Origin: Actinomadura luteofluorescens
GTDB taxonomy: Bacteria; Actinomycetota; Actinomycetes; Streptosporangiales; Streptosporangiaceae
DNA: 64,000 nt
Reading direction: 5' to 3'
NCBI RefSeq assembly: GCF_013409365.1
Contig: NZ_JACCBA010000001.1
Coordinates: 4,278,001-4,342,000, forward strand
Position numbers and translations under genes: made by a program. A model generated the notes under the pieces. The model saw nothing but the letters and a program-made list of their open reading frames with translations, was not told where the DNA came from and did no database searches. Positions 43,030-51,644 of this stretch are shown piece after piece (within the stretch, counting starts at the first letter, position 1; the number at the start of each line of letters is the position of its first letter).

Positions 43030-43599
43030 ATGACGACGACTCTTATCGAAACGGCGTCCGCCGGCGTCCAAGTCCAGCGGGGCGGCTGGAAAGCGGGGTT
43101 CCACACCGTGCCGGGTGTGCCCAGGTGGGCGCGCTGGGCGGCGCACGCAGCGGCCCTGACGACGCTGCCGTCGGCGTTGTGGCGGCTGCCGATGGCGTGG
43201 GGGTTCGGGATGGGCTTCACCGACGAGGCGATGGTGGAACTGCACGTCCCCGGTTGGGGCTCGGCGTACGTGGTCGCCCTGATCCTGCTGAGTGAGGTCG
43301 CATCGTTCGCCACCCTCGGTCTGATCCAGCCGTGGGGGGAGCGGTTCCCCCGCTGGATGGCGTTCGTCGGCGGCAGGCGCGTGTCGGTGCGGTTCGCGGT
43401 CACCACCGCGACGTTGGGGGTGGTGGCGGTGCTGCTGTACGCCGCCGGCTACTTCTACACCTGGACGCATCGCAGCCCCGGATCCCCGACCGGCGCATGG
43501 GCGTGGCTGATGAACGCCTCGTTCGCACCGGTCGTGCTCTGGGGCCCGCTGCTGATCGCGGTCACCGTCCACTACTACCGGCGACGCCGCGCGGCCTGA
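43030..43599 (+). CDS. Four-helix membrane protein, hypothetical
   Basis: 189 aa from the ATG at 43030 after GGAGCC. Four hydrophobic segments (about 38-58, 75-97, 118-140, 160-180) and conserved-looking ARWAAHAAALTTLPSALWRL, as in actinobacterial small membrane hypotheticals of the DUF3995-like kind. Function unknown. Monocistronic. Confidence 0.8.
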   Translation: MTTTLIETASAGVQVQRGGWKAGFHTVPGVPRWARWAAHAAALTTLPSALWRLPMAWGFGMGFTDEAMVELHVPGWGSAYVVALILLSEVASFATLGLIQPWGERFPRWMAFVGGRRVSVRFAVTTATLGVVAVLLYAAGYFYTWTHRSPGSPTGAWAWLMNASFAPVVLWGPLLIAVTVHYYRRRRAA

Positions 43600-43736
43600 C
43601 CGGCTCTCAGCATGGACCGGGCCCACGCCCGGGAGCTTCGACGCCACCGCCCTGCTCTGGCCGTGTCCGCGGACTCGATCCCCTCCCCTGCGTCACCGCT
43701 CAGTGTCGAAACATCAGATAGAAGGAGAACCTCCAG

Positions 43737-44463
43737 ATGATCGTGAAGCGCGCACGCAAGGCTGCTGTCCTTGTCCTCGGTGTGGGCGTAGCCGCTGCGG
43801 CCGTGGTCGCCACGACCACAGGGGCGGTCCAGGCCAAGACCAAGCCGAACAAGCCCAGGGTCGCCAGCGTCACCGGGTCCGGCGAGTTCCGGATGACGTT
43901 CCTGCCGAAGGACGACAAGGACCGCCGCTTCTTCACCTTCGACGTCCGTCAGGCTCCGTTCACTCACCACCGCGTTCTCCCCGGCGGGGCGACGATCACC
44001 GGGTCGCCGAACGATGCGACCGGCACGGTGAAGATCAAGCACTACTTCGCTCCGGGGAAGCGGACCTTCTACGCGATCGGCCGGGCCGACTCGCTGATCA
44101 CGTCCCCGGGCTACGCCACGATCACCGCCGAGATCGTCAAGACGTGGTGCGTCGAGGACACCCCGACCCCCGAGGGCTGCGAGGGCCCGCCATGGGTCGG
44201 TATGACCAAGGGTTTCAGCGTCTACGACGCCGGCCGGGACCACGGTGGCAAGCCAGGCCGGTCCAAAGACAGGATCGGGATGTCCTGGGAGTACGCCAAC
44301 ATGCTCGTCAACCCTCAGGGTGAGACCTACGAACCCGACCAGGTCGGCACCGCGATGGCACCGGCCCCCGTTCTCCCCCGTCCTGTCCGGCGGGTTCACC
44401 GTCGTCCACAAAGACCTGGCGGTGCCGTCGAAAGCCGACATGCCGCAGCCACCCCAGCAGTGA
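43737..44463 (+). CDS. Secreted protein with probable 3' frameshift
   Basis: ATG at 43737 with GAAGGAG. An N-terminal signal peptide (VLVLGVGVAAAAVVATTTG) is followed by a beta-rich mature part with FDVRQAPFTHHRVLPGG and two Cys (TWCVED, EGCEGP). Near 44360-44375 two C-runs occur (GGCCCCCGTTCTCCCCCG). As read, the frame continues to 44477 with a low-complexity Arg-rich tail. In the next frame the sequence reads SGGFTVVHKDLAVPSKADMP to a stop at 44463, a far more natural ending. I therefore suspect a one-base slip in the C-run, real or artefactual. Confidence 0.75.
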
Positions 44464-45388
44464 CGACGCAGGGCTGAAGCCACAGGATGACCGGAGCGCC
44501 CAAGCCTGGACTCTCCGGTCATCCTGCGGGGGTTGGCCCGTTGATGGGCCCGCCATGTCGATATGAATCAGCACTGGTCCCGCCCTTGGGGCTTCGTCAG
44601 GGACGCGACCACGGACTTCTCGACACCTGTATTCGTACGACTTCGGACCCCGCGTGGCTAGGCCGTGGAAGAAGCCAACGGCGACGAGAGGAGAGCCGCG
44701 AGCGCTCTCCCGCTCCATTGTGGTGACACAGGCCGGCATTGACCGCGCCGTGGTGTCCCCCGCGCTTCGCGGGTGGATGCGACGGGTGAAACCCTCAGAA
44801 CGCTATGACACCTGGCATCCAGAGATGATGTCCTCTTCTGCCGATGAGTGGTCCTGGATGGTCGGTGGTAGGCTGCCAGGTGAATCGAGAGGTGCTCGCC
44901 GCGTGGTTTGCCGCACTCAACTCGGGCCGCACGGAAGTTCACCCATTCGCTGGCCTCAGTTGCCGGAGCCGCTGGTATTCCGGATACGGCTCAACCAGTC
45001 CTTCGACGGGCACGCCTCACAACTTGGCGAATTGAGGGCAGGGTTCCAGAGGAGAGCACCCCTCCTTGGCGCCTCGCACTTAACCGATGCTACGCGGCGA
45101 GGCGGCCACGTCCCCGAGCGGGCAAATGTCGCAGTGGTCGGCGAGACGAGCACTGCGACGGTTATCGAAGTCGCGTATTGCGAACGCTTTACCAATGACG
45201 ATTTTCTGCTCTATCGGGCATGCAGGCTGGACAGGGGTGCGGGCGTCACCTCGGTGTTGAGAGGTCGAACCTCTCGACCGATGATGGTGGCGCGTGTCCT
45301 TTGAGCTCGGGGTCGTACGTGCAGCTGCTCTTAGGCGACCGGCTGACCGAATGCTTCAATTATCTTCAGGCTGCACAGAAAGGCATTC
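44464..45388. other. Long stretch without a confident gene
   Basis: A plus frame from 44654 to 45304 (216 codons) is open, but its composition (many Arg, Ser, Trp without pattern) is unconvincing, and overlapping frames look equally plausible locally (VNREVLAAWFAALNSGRTEV at about 44878). I regard it as decayed coding sequence. GC is lower than average. Confidence 0.4.
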
Positions 45389-45832
45389 ATGGGATTTTCA
45401 CCGCGCTTCGACCACGTCGGTATCACCGTTGCCGACCTCGATACCGTGACGGCGTTCTTCGTCGGCCTCGGCATGGAGGCCGATCAGAAGATGGCCGTGG
45501 AAGGCGAGTTCCTGGACACGGTGATCGGCATGACCGGCGCTGCCACCGAAATCGTCATGCTTCGACCACCTGGCGGTGGAACGACGTTGGAGCTTTCGAG
45601 TTTCGTACGGCCTGATCACCTCCCGGGTTCACCAGCCGCACCGGCCAACGAACTGGGCCTGCGCAACGTCGCGTTCGAGGTCCAGGACCTGCGGGCCGCC
45701 GTCGACCAGGCCGCAGCCGACGGCTACGGGCTGGTAGGAGGCATCGGCGAATACGAGGGTTTGTGGCGGATGGCCTACGTCCGGGGACCTGAAGGAATTA
45801 TCGTCTCACTGGCCGAGCGCATCCAGAATTAA
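45389..45832 (+). CDS. VOC (glyoxalase/dioxygenase-fold) protein
   Basis: 147 aa. Two beta-alpha-beta-beta-beta modules: the first starts FDHVGITVADLDTVTAFFVGLGM (metal His), the second LRNVAFEVQDLRAAVDQAAADGY with GEYEGLWRMAYVRGPEGIIV. The metal ligands His and Glu are partly retained. A small cytosolic vicinal-oxygen-chelate enzyme or binding protein; substrate unknown. It is followed nine bases later by a YCII gene, probably an operon. Confidence 0.9.
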   Translation: MGFSPRFDHVGITVADLDTVTAFFVGLGMEADQKMAVEGEFLDTVIGMTGAATEIVMLRPPGGGTTLELSSFVRPDHLPGSPAAPANELGLRNVAFEVQDLRAAVDQAAADGYGLVGGIGEYEGLWRMAYVRGPEGIIVSLAERIQN

Positions 45833-45841
45833 GGAGACATC

Positions 45842-46180
45842 ATGAGCACAACGGTGACCGACGAACAGATCCAAGCTCTGGCTTCGACCGCGAAACCCTA
45901 CAGCCTGGCGCTCCTGCAGTGGACACCGGAGCGAACCATGAACGGCGCGGATGCGATAGAGCTCGAGCATCAGCGACGCATGGTCTCGCTTCGTGCCGAC
46001 GGGGTGATCGCCATCCTCTGCCCAGTCGCCTCCGACACCGTGGCAGGCGTCGCGATCATGACCGTGGCGGCCGAGGAAGCCGCTGAGATCATGGCCGGAG
46101 ACCCCTGCGTCCAAGCCGGGATGATGCGCTGCGATGTACATCCGTGCCACGGTTTCCCCGGAGACGCTCTCCCCGTGTGA
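45842..46180 (+). CDS. YCII-related protein
   Basis: 112 aa after AAGGAG. The ferredoxin-like fold with the His of ELEHQRRMVSLRADGVIAIL and a late SDTVAGVAIMTVAAEEAAEIM...DPCVQAG match YCII family proteins, which are small, often paired with VOC or sigma genes. Function unclear. Co-transcribed with the VOC gene. Confidence 0.82.
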   Translation: MSTTVTDEQIQALASTAKPYSLALLQWTPERTMNGADAIELEHQRRMVSLRADGVIAILCPVASDTVAGVAIMTVAAEEAAEIMAGDPCVQAGMMRCDVHPCHGFPGDALPV

Positions 46181-46770
46181 ACGATCCGGTCAGGTAGAAG
46201 TGCATTTCACCAGGGCGAGCTCGGCTCGCGTCACCCGCTCATGCCGCCGGCTGGACGTTCGATGGCGATGCTGAACTTGGACACGCGACCTGGGTGCCGG
46301 CCCCCGGCATCAGACGATCAGGACGCTGGGATCATGTCGTCGATCAGGGTGGATCGGTCCCCCGTCGCGAAGGCGACCTGGAAGTCGCGTCGGAGCCCGA
46401 TGGCGCTCACGTAGAGGTACGGGGGCCGGTACCAGATCAGGTACTTGGCCTTGCGGAGCGCATCGTTGCCGCGGCCGGGCGCGTTCGCCTCAACGCTCTC
46501 GCGACCGTTGACGCCGATCCGGTCGACCTGGGGATGAGTCTGTGCCGGCATCGCTGGTTCGGTGCCGCGCCGGTTCCGTTGCGAGTCGGACGACGTTGTT
46601 GGTGCGCTGGATGACTGCGCTCGGTTGGGCTCGTTGCTTGCACTCGTGGCTGCCTGGTGGACGTGGGGGCGTTCGGGCTACCAAAGCCTGAACACGTATC
46701 GACCTTTGAGCGGTCGGCGATCGCCTTTGGGCGGCTGTCGGCGGGGAGGCGGGCTTCTAGGTTCGAGATC
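46181..46770. other. Intergenic region, possible small remnant ORF
   Basis: A minus frame (46318-46551, 77 codons) ends KAKYLIWYRPPYLYVSAIGL and LIDDMIPAS, which looks protein-like but has no recognised family. Otherwise no gene. The 3' part precedes the membrane-protein gene and contains TAGGTT seven bases before its ATG, a candidate leaderless promoter. Confidence 0.4.
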
Positions 46771-47790
46771 ATGGATGTGGAAGTCCCCGGCCCGCCTTCG
46801 CTGCCGCGCCGGATGGCGCTGGTGGTGGCGCTGGTGCTGCTGTCCCCGATCTGCGCCGAGTACCTCATCGGCTACGACCAGATCATCGGGCGTCCGCTGG
46901 AACTGCTCGCCGGGCTGCTCATCCTCGCGCCGCTCTACGGAACCGTCGCGGTGCTCATTCGCGAGGCCGCCCGCCGCACCGGCCGGGGCTGGGCGACGAT
47001 CGTGCTGCTGAGTGCGGCGTTCGGGCTCGTCCAGGCGGGGCTGATCGACCAGAGCCTGTTCAATCCCGACTTCGTGGACGAGCCGTCCTGGGACCGTGAC
47101 CGGCTGCCGACTCACATCCCGGAACTAGGCCTCAGCGCAAAGTATCTGCTGGGCTTCGTCGCGGGCCACGTGATCTGGAGTTTCGGCGCCCCCATCGCGG
47201 TCGTCGAGGCGTGCGCGCCGCGCTACGCGGGACGTCCATGGCTCGGACGGACCGGTATCACGACGATGCTCGTGTTGTACGCGCTGGGTGCGGCGATCAT
47301 TTTCAGGGAGCACACCAGGGACTTCATGGCGAGCCCGGCGCAACTGGGTGTCACCGCGGCGAGCGCCGTGCTGCTGGGCATCGCGGCGTTCGCTCTTCCC
47401 CGCCCGTCCGCGCCCGTGTCGGGCTGGGTTCCCCCGCCGTGGCTGGTGGGATGCGGCGCCGTGATGCTGTGGGGCACCGGACAGTTGGCGCCAGCGTCCT
47501 GGACGGGGGTGGCGCTGGCGGCGCTCGCCCTCGCTGTAGCGGCCGGATGCCTGATTCGGTACTCCGGTCGCCGCGGCTGGAGCCACCGGCATGTCCTGGC
47601 GGCTGGTGGAGCCGCGCTCGTGGTCAACGCGGCGCTGGCCTTCGTGGTCGAGCCGCTCGGTGAGACGTCGTATCCGGCCAAGTACGCCGTCAACAGCGTC
47701 CTCCTGCTGGGCGTGCTGCTCCTCCTGACCCGCATCGACCATCACCTGCGCCGGTCTGAGGGGATCGTCGCGCCGTCATGGAGGTCCTGA
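46771..47790 (+). CDS. Polytopic membrane protein, hypothetical
   Basis: 339 aa from the ATG at 46771. About nine or ten hydrophobic helices, with a conserved-looking AEYLIGYD near the N-terminus and IREAARRTGRGWATIVLL. The layout resembles actinobacterial CPBP-neighbour membrane hypotheticals, but no CPBP glutamate motif is seen. Its 3' end overlaps the start of the YqeB-like gene, so the two are an operon. Function unknown. Confidence 0.83.
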   Translation: MDVEVPGPPSLPRRMALVVALVLLSPICAEYLIGYDQIIGRPLELLAGLLILAPLYGTVAVLIREAARRTGRGWATIVLLSAAFGLVQAGLIDQSLFNPDFVDEPSWDRDRLPTHIPELGLSAKYLLGFVAGHVIWSFGAPIAVVEACAPRYAGRPWLGRTGITTMLVLYALGAAIIFREHTRDFMASPAQLGVTAASAVLLGIAAFALPRPSAPVSGWVPPPWLVGCGAVMLWGTGQLAPASWTGVALAALALAVAAGCLIRYSGRRGWSHRHVLAAGGAALVVNAALAFVVEPLGETSYPAKYAVNSVLLLGVLLLLTRIDHHLRRSEGIVAPSWRS

Positions 47791-48476
47791 CCATGCCTGC
47801 TTCCACCACGCTGGCCCGCTCGGTCTGGGCCCAGGGGGCGCTGTGCGCGGCGGCGGCGGTGCTGCTGGGCGGCGTCGCCTGGCTGCTCGATCCGCTGGCG
47901 AACTGGCTGGTGGGGCTTGATCGGGCGCCGATGCGGGTCCCTGCCGAGTTGCTGGTCTCCATCCCCGAGCCGTGGCTCGGCGTCGGCCTGGTCGCCCTGG
48001 GGGCGCTCGCAGGGGCGGCCTTGATCTTGTTCGATTCCCTGGAGCAGATCTCCGTCACCGTGTCCGGCGAGCGGGTGATCTTGAAGCGGACGGGCCACGT
48101 CCAGGAGATCGTCCGTGAACGGGTCGGCCACGTCTTCCGGGAGAAGGACCGGCTTGTGCTGCTCGGCCTCAAGGGCGAGGAGATCGCCCGGGAGAAGTGC
48201 GACTTCAGCGCCCGGCGCCTGGCCGCCGTCTTCACCGAACACGGTTACATGTGGGTTGCCGCTGATCCGTACGACGATGAGTTCCGGATCTGGGTCCCCA
48301 AGACTCCGGAACTGCCTGAACTGGCGAACGCACTGCTCGCGGCCCGCGCGGAGGCCCTGAAGTCCTCGCCTTCCGGCGACTCCGTCAAGGAACTGCGCCG
48401 CGAGCTGGCACGGAACGGCATCGTCGTACGGGACAAGGGCGAGCAACAGTACTGGCGCGGCCCCGGCCGGCGGTGA
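47778..48476 (+). CDS. YqeB-family membrane protein
   Basis: 232 aa. Two N-terminal membrane helices (about 20-40 and 65-88) then a cytoplasmic part. ISVTVSGERVILKRTGHVQE, EKDRLVLLGLKGEEIAREKC, DFSARRLAAVFTEHGYMW and WRGPGRR at the end are typical of the YqeB family. Function of the family is unknown. It starts 13 bases before the upstream stop. Confidence 0.87.
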   Translation: MEVLTMPASTTLARSVWAQGALCAAAAVLLGGVAWLLDPLANWLVGLDRAPMRVPAELLVSIPEPWLGVGLVALGALAGAALILFDSLEQISVTVSGERVILKRTGHVQEIVRERVGHVFREKDRLVLLGLKGEEIAREKCDFSARRLAAVFTEHGYMWVAADPYDDEFRIWVPKTPELPELANALLAARAEALKSSPSGDSVKELRRELARNGIVVRDKGEQQYWRGPGRR

Positions 48477-48727
48477 CGGAGCGGCCGGCGCCCGCTCATT
48501 CGTTCCCGTGCCGCGTCCGGCGGGGCGGTCTCACGAGCCGGACGCCGATATCGCGCGGGTGGTGACAGTGCGTGGGCGCGGGCTGGTCGCGATCGTGGCG
48601 GGCCCGGAACGATCACTTGGGGCCGGACGCGTCGCGGTCCTGCGGAAGGGGAGCGGGGCGCCTTGTGGCCTTTCTTCGGTGTTTCCGAGGAAGATTGCAG
48701 GAGAGGCGTATCACCCGGGAGGGGACG

Positions 48728-49318
48728 ATGCTGTTCAGGCGGGAGGTCCTTGAGGGGATCGCGGGTGGGCGGATCGACCGGGTCTTCCGGGTTTGGGGGA
48801 AGCCCCCGGTTCGCTCGGGGAGCACTCAGCGCACCTGGGCGGGGATCATCGTCATCGATTCGGTCACGGCCGTCTCCCCGGAGGAGATCACCGAGGAGGA
48901 CGCCCTGCGTTCGGGCTTCGACGACCGCGCGGCGCTGCTCACCGCCCTGTCCAAGAGCACCAAGGAGGGCGGCTACCACCGCGTCATGCTCCATCTGGGC
49001 CCCGACCCCCGAGCGGAGCTGGCCGCGAACGCCGACCTGACCGACCAGGAACTGGCCGATCTCAAAACCTCCCTGGACGCCGTCGACACCCGCAGCCGCC
49101 GCGGCCCCTGGACCCGCGAAGTCCTCCGCCTCATCGAGGAACACCCCGGCCTCCGCGCTCTGGACCTGGCCGAACGTCTGGGCCGCGACAAGCTTCCCTT
49201 CAAGGCCGACGTCCGCCGGCTCAAGGCCCTCGGCCTCACCGAAAGCCTGGAGACCGGTTACCGGCTCTCCCCGCGCGGCGAGGCCCTCATGGCCTACCTG
49301 CGGTCTCTGACCGAATGA
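48728..49318 (+). CDS. ASCH-like domain plus winged-helix protein
   Basis: 196 aa. The N-terminal ~85 residues (LFRREVLEGIAGGRIDRVFR ... AGIIVIDSVTAV ... ALRSGFDD) follow the ASCH/PUA-like pattern of small RNA-binding domains. The C-terminal ~65 residues (TREVLRLIEEHPGLRALDLA, DVRRLKALGLTES, YRLSPRGEALM) form a winged helix. Combined nucleic-acid binding is likely; role unknown. Start at 48728 chosen because upstream in-frame codons lack support. Confidence 0.82.
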   Translation: MLFRREVLEGIAGGRIDRVFRVWGKPPVRSGSTQRTWAGIIVIDSVTAVSPEEITEEDALRSGFDDRAALLTALSKSTKEGGYHRVMLHLGPDPRAELAANADLTDQELADLKTSLDAVDTRSRRGPWTREVLRLIEEHPGLRALDLAERLGRDKLPFKADVRRLKALGLTESLETGYRLSPRGEALMAYLRSLTE

Positions 49319-49398
49319 TCTGCCTCGGAGGCAGGTCACAAGGTGTTGGGGGTATGGGTGCGTTCGGGGTGGTTCGGCGGTAGGGCGCCGTGGTAACC

Positions 49399-49821
49399 AT
49401 GGCGAGCATGAGCGAGACGCCCATTCCATACGCCGGCGGTCGCAGCGGGCCCACACGGATCCTGCAGCTCCACACGCGCCGCGGGGTGATCGCCAAGGCC
49501 GGCGTCACCGTCGGTATCGACGGTGCCCACTACCACCAGCGCTGGGGAAGGGCGGCGTTCGAGATCCCGGCGGACAAACCGGTGCACGTTGCCGTGTCGC
49601 AGGGAGGCGGCCAGATCGGCGTCGCCGCCACGGTTCTCACCCCCGAGCAGCCGTCTGAGCTGGAGTACCGCGGGCCCGCCGCCCTGTATCTCTCGGGCGC
49701 CATCGGAGCTCCCGGCACGGTGAAGCAGCGGGGCTGCCTGCTCCAACTCGCGATCGTCGCTCTCGTTCCCCTCATGGCGCTGGCGCTCGTGATGGTGATC
49801 GGCGTTCTTCTGTCCCGGTGA
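49399..49821 (+). CDS. Single-TM protein with beta-rich N-terminus
   Basis: 140 aa from the ATG at 49399; an ATG at 49408 is also possible. A soluble beta-rich domain (GVTVGIDGAHYHQRWGRAAF) is followed by a C-terminal transmembrane helix (LQLAIVALVPLMALALVMVI). Tail-anchored type, function unknown. Confidence 0.72.
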   Translation: MASMSETPIPYAGGRSGPTRILQLHTRRGVIAKAGVTVGIDGAHYHQRWGRAAFEIPADKPVHVAVSQGGGQIGVAATVLTPEQPSELEYRGPAALYLSGAIGAPGTVKQRGCLLQLAIVALVPLMALALVMVIGVLLSR

Positions 49822-49858
49822 CCGCCGAACCTGGCTCTGATGCCGCACCCTTCTAGGG

Positions 49859-50611
49859 CTACTTCGCTTCGGGGGCGCGTGCGATGGGCATGTATGTCGG
49901 GGTTGCGTCGGTGGTCAGGAATGCCAGGACCATCGCGCGGACCGCTTCGGCGTGTTCCATCAGGAGTAGGTGGCTGGCGTTGGGGAGCACGGCCAGTTCG
50001 GCGGTGGGCAGCGCCCGGTAGAGGGCCACCGTGTGGTCGAGCGTGACCAGGTCGTCGTCGCCGGACAGGACGAGGGTCCGGGGCGTCACCGCGCGCAACT
50101 CGGCCGGGTCCGGGCTCGGCTCGGTCGCGGCCGCGTGCGCGATCTTGCCGATGACGACCGCGAAGTGGTCGCGGCCGTCGGGCGACACCTCGGCGTAGGC
50201 GTCGACGAGCTCCGCGGGCATCTCGCCGTCCGCCGACGGCTTGAAGATCAGTCCTTCCAGGTCGTAGGCCGTGCTGATCAGGACGAGGCGCTCGACCAGG
50301 TCAGGGCGGCGCGTCGCCACCCGCAGCGCCACCGTCCCGCCGGCGCTGTAGCCCACCAGCCGGGCCGGGCCGCCGACCACATGCTCCAGGAACGCGATCG
50401 TGTCCTGCGCCATGAGCTCCATGGTGATCGGGCCGGGGGCGTCGGGCGTGCGGCCGTGGCCGCGGCGGTCGGGCAGGTAGGTCGTGAACGTGCCGGCGAG
50501 CCCGTCGAGGTTGCCGGTGAAGCAGCGGCCGTCGGTCAGCCCGCCGTGCAGGAGCACCACCGGGTCGCCGCTGCCGCGCTCGTCATGCCACATGTGAACG
50601 ATGTCGGTCAT
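49859..50611 (-). CDS. Alpha/beta hydrolase
   Basis: 250 aa. HGGLTDGRCFTGN (oxyanion region), YLPDRRGHGRTPD, nucleophile elbow LVGYSAGGTVALRVA (Ser), catalytic Asp in LSGDDDLVT and His in NASHLLLMEHAE: a complete Ser-Asp-His triad. It begins three bases after the stop of a sigma-factor gene, so it is probably co-expressed with it. Substrate unknown. Confidence 0.92.
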   Translation of the reverse strand: MTDIVHMWHDERGSGDPVVLLHGGLTDGRCFTGNLDGLAGTFTTYLPDRRGHGRTPDAPGPITMELMAQDTIAFLEHVVGGPARLVGYSAGGTVALRVATRRPDLVERLVLISTAYDLEGLIFKPSADGEMPAELVDAYAEVSPDGRDHFAVVIGKIAHAAATEPSPDPAELRAVTPRTLVLSGDDDLVTLDHTVALYRALPTAELAVLPNASHLLLMEHAEAVRAMVLAFLTTDATPTYMPIARAPEAK

Positions 50612-50614
50612 GCA

Positions 50615-51547
50615 CTACATACGGGACAGCGGCCCCGGAGTCATCGGCAATCCGAACAACGGGAACAGGGAAGGTTCGAGGTAGGTCGTCGTGTTCGTGA
50701 TCAGTCCGTCGCGGAGATCGATGACGACCAGGCCGAACGCCTTGCCGTCCCGGTACTGCGCGAACGCCGGCGATCCGTTGGCCGCTGTGCGGACCAGCCG
50801 GTCGTCGGCACAGGCACCCCCCGCACCCAGCAGGGCGGCGCGGATCGCCTCCCGGCCGCTGAGCCACCAGGCGAACGGCGGCATCGACATGGTGGCGTCC
50901 TCGTGGAGCAGCGCCACCAGACCGTCGACGTCGTAGGTGGTGAACGCCTTGACGTACCGCTCAAGCAGGTCTTCGTCGACCTCGCCGCTGCCGCGTGTGC
51001 GAGCGGACAGGGTGGCACGTGCTCGTTGCAAAGCGCTGTTGACCGCGGCCGGGGTGCTGTCGAGCAGCCCGGCGACCTCTTCCGTCGTCCAGCAGAGCAC
51101 CTCACGCAGGATGAGGACGGCCCGCTGGCGCGGTGGGAGGACTTGCAGGGCGGCGACGAACGCCAACCGGATCGTTTCACGACCGGCGGCCAATTCAGCC
51201 GGATCACCGTCCACGGGCAGGACGAGCCGGTCGGGGATCGGCTGCACGAAGGCAGCGGCTCCCAACGGCGCGCCGAGGTACGCGCCGGCGGGTGAGGACG
51301 GGCCGAGATCCATCGCCAGCGCGCGCCGCTGGACGCTACGGGTCATGTCCAGGCAGACGTTGGTGGCGATCCTGTGCAGCCAGGTGCGCAGACCGGCTTT
51401 GCGCTCATCGAAACGATCGGCGTTCTTCCAGGCGCGGAACAGAGTCTCCTGGACGGCGTCCTCAGCCTCGGCGGCGCAGGCCAGCATGCGGTAGCAGTAG
51501 CCGGTCAGGTCGACCCGGTGCGCTTCCAACCGTTCCTCGAAGGCCAC
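50615..51547 (-). CDS. ECF sigma factor, SigX5-type with SnoaL-like C-terminus
   Basis: 310 aa from a GTG at 51547. Sigma2 has LTGYCYRMLACAAEAEDAVQ; the linker has VQPIPDRLVLP, a variant of the WLQPYPD element; sigma4 has LILREVLCWTTEEVAGLLDS. The C-terminal NTF2/SnoaL-like domain ends SLFPLFGLPMTPGPL. Same group as the factor at 24419-25402. It heads an operon with an alpha/beta hydrolase. Confidence 0.92.
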   Translation of the reverse strand: MAFEERLEAHRVDLTGYCYRMLACAAEAEDAVQETLFRAWKNADRFDERKAGLRTWLHRIATNVCLDMTRSVQRRALAMDLGPSSPAGAYLGAPLGAAAFVQPIPDRLVLPVDGDPAELAAGRETIRLAFVAALQVLPPRQRAVLILREVLCWTTEEVAGLLDSTPAAVNSALQRARATLSARTRGSGEVDEDLLERYVKAFTTYDVDGLVALLHEDATMSMPPFAWWLSGREAIRAALLGAGGACADDRLVRTAANGSPAFAQYRDGKAFGLVVIDLRDGLITNTTTYLEPSLFPLFGLPMTPGPLSRM

Positions 51548-51644
51548 GGGTCCACAGTATTCAGGGTTCGCCCCCTGGCCAGCAGGCGGCGGTGGCTGGG
51601 CGGGCCCGGCCTGTGGCCGAGCCCGCCACGCCCGTGTCGTGCCG

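Noticed and set aside
44654..45304. 216-codon open frame as a gene
   Set aside because: No family, start signal or codon pattern supports it, and competing frames are equally open.
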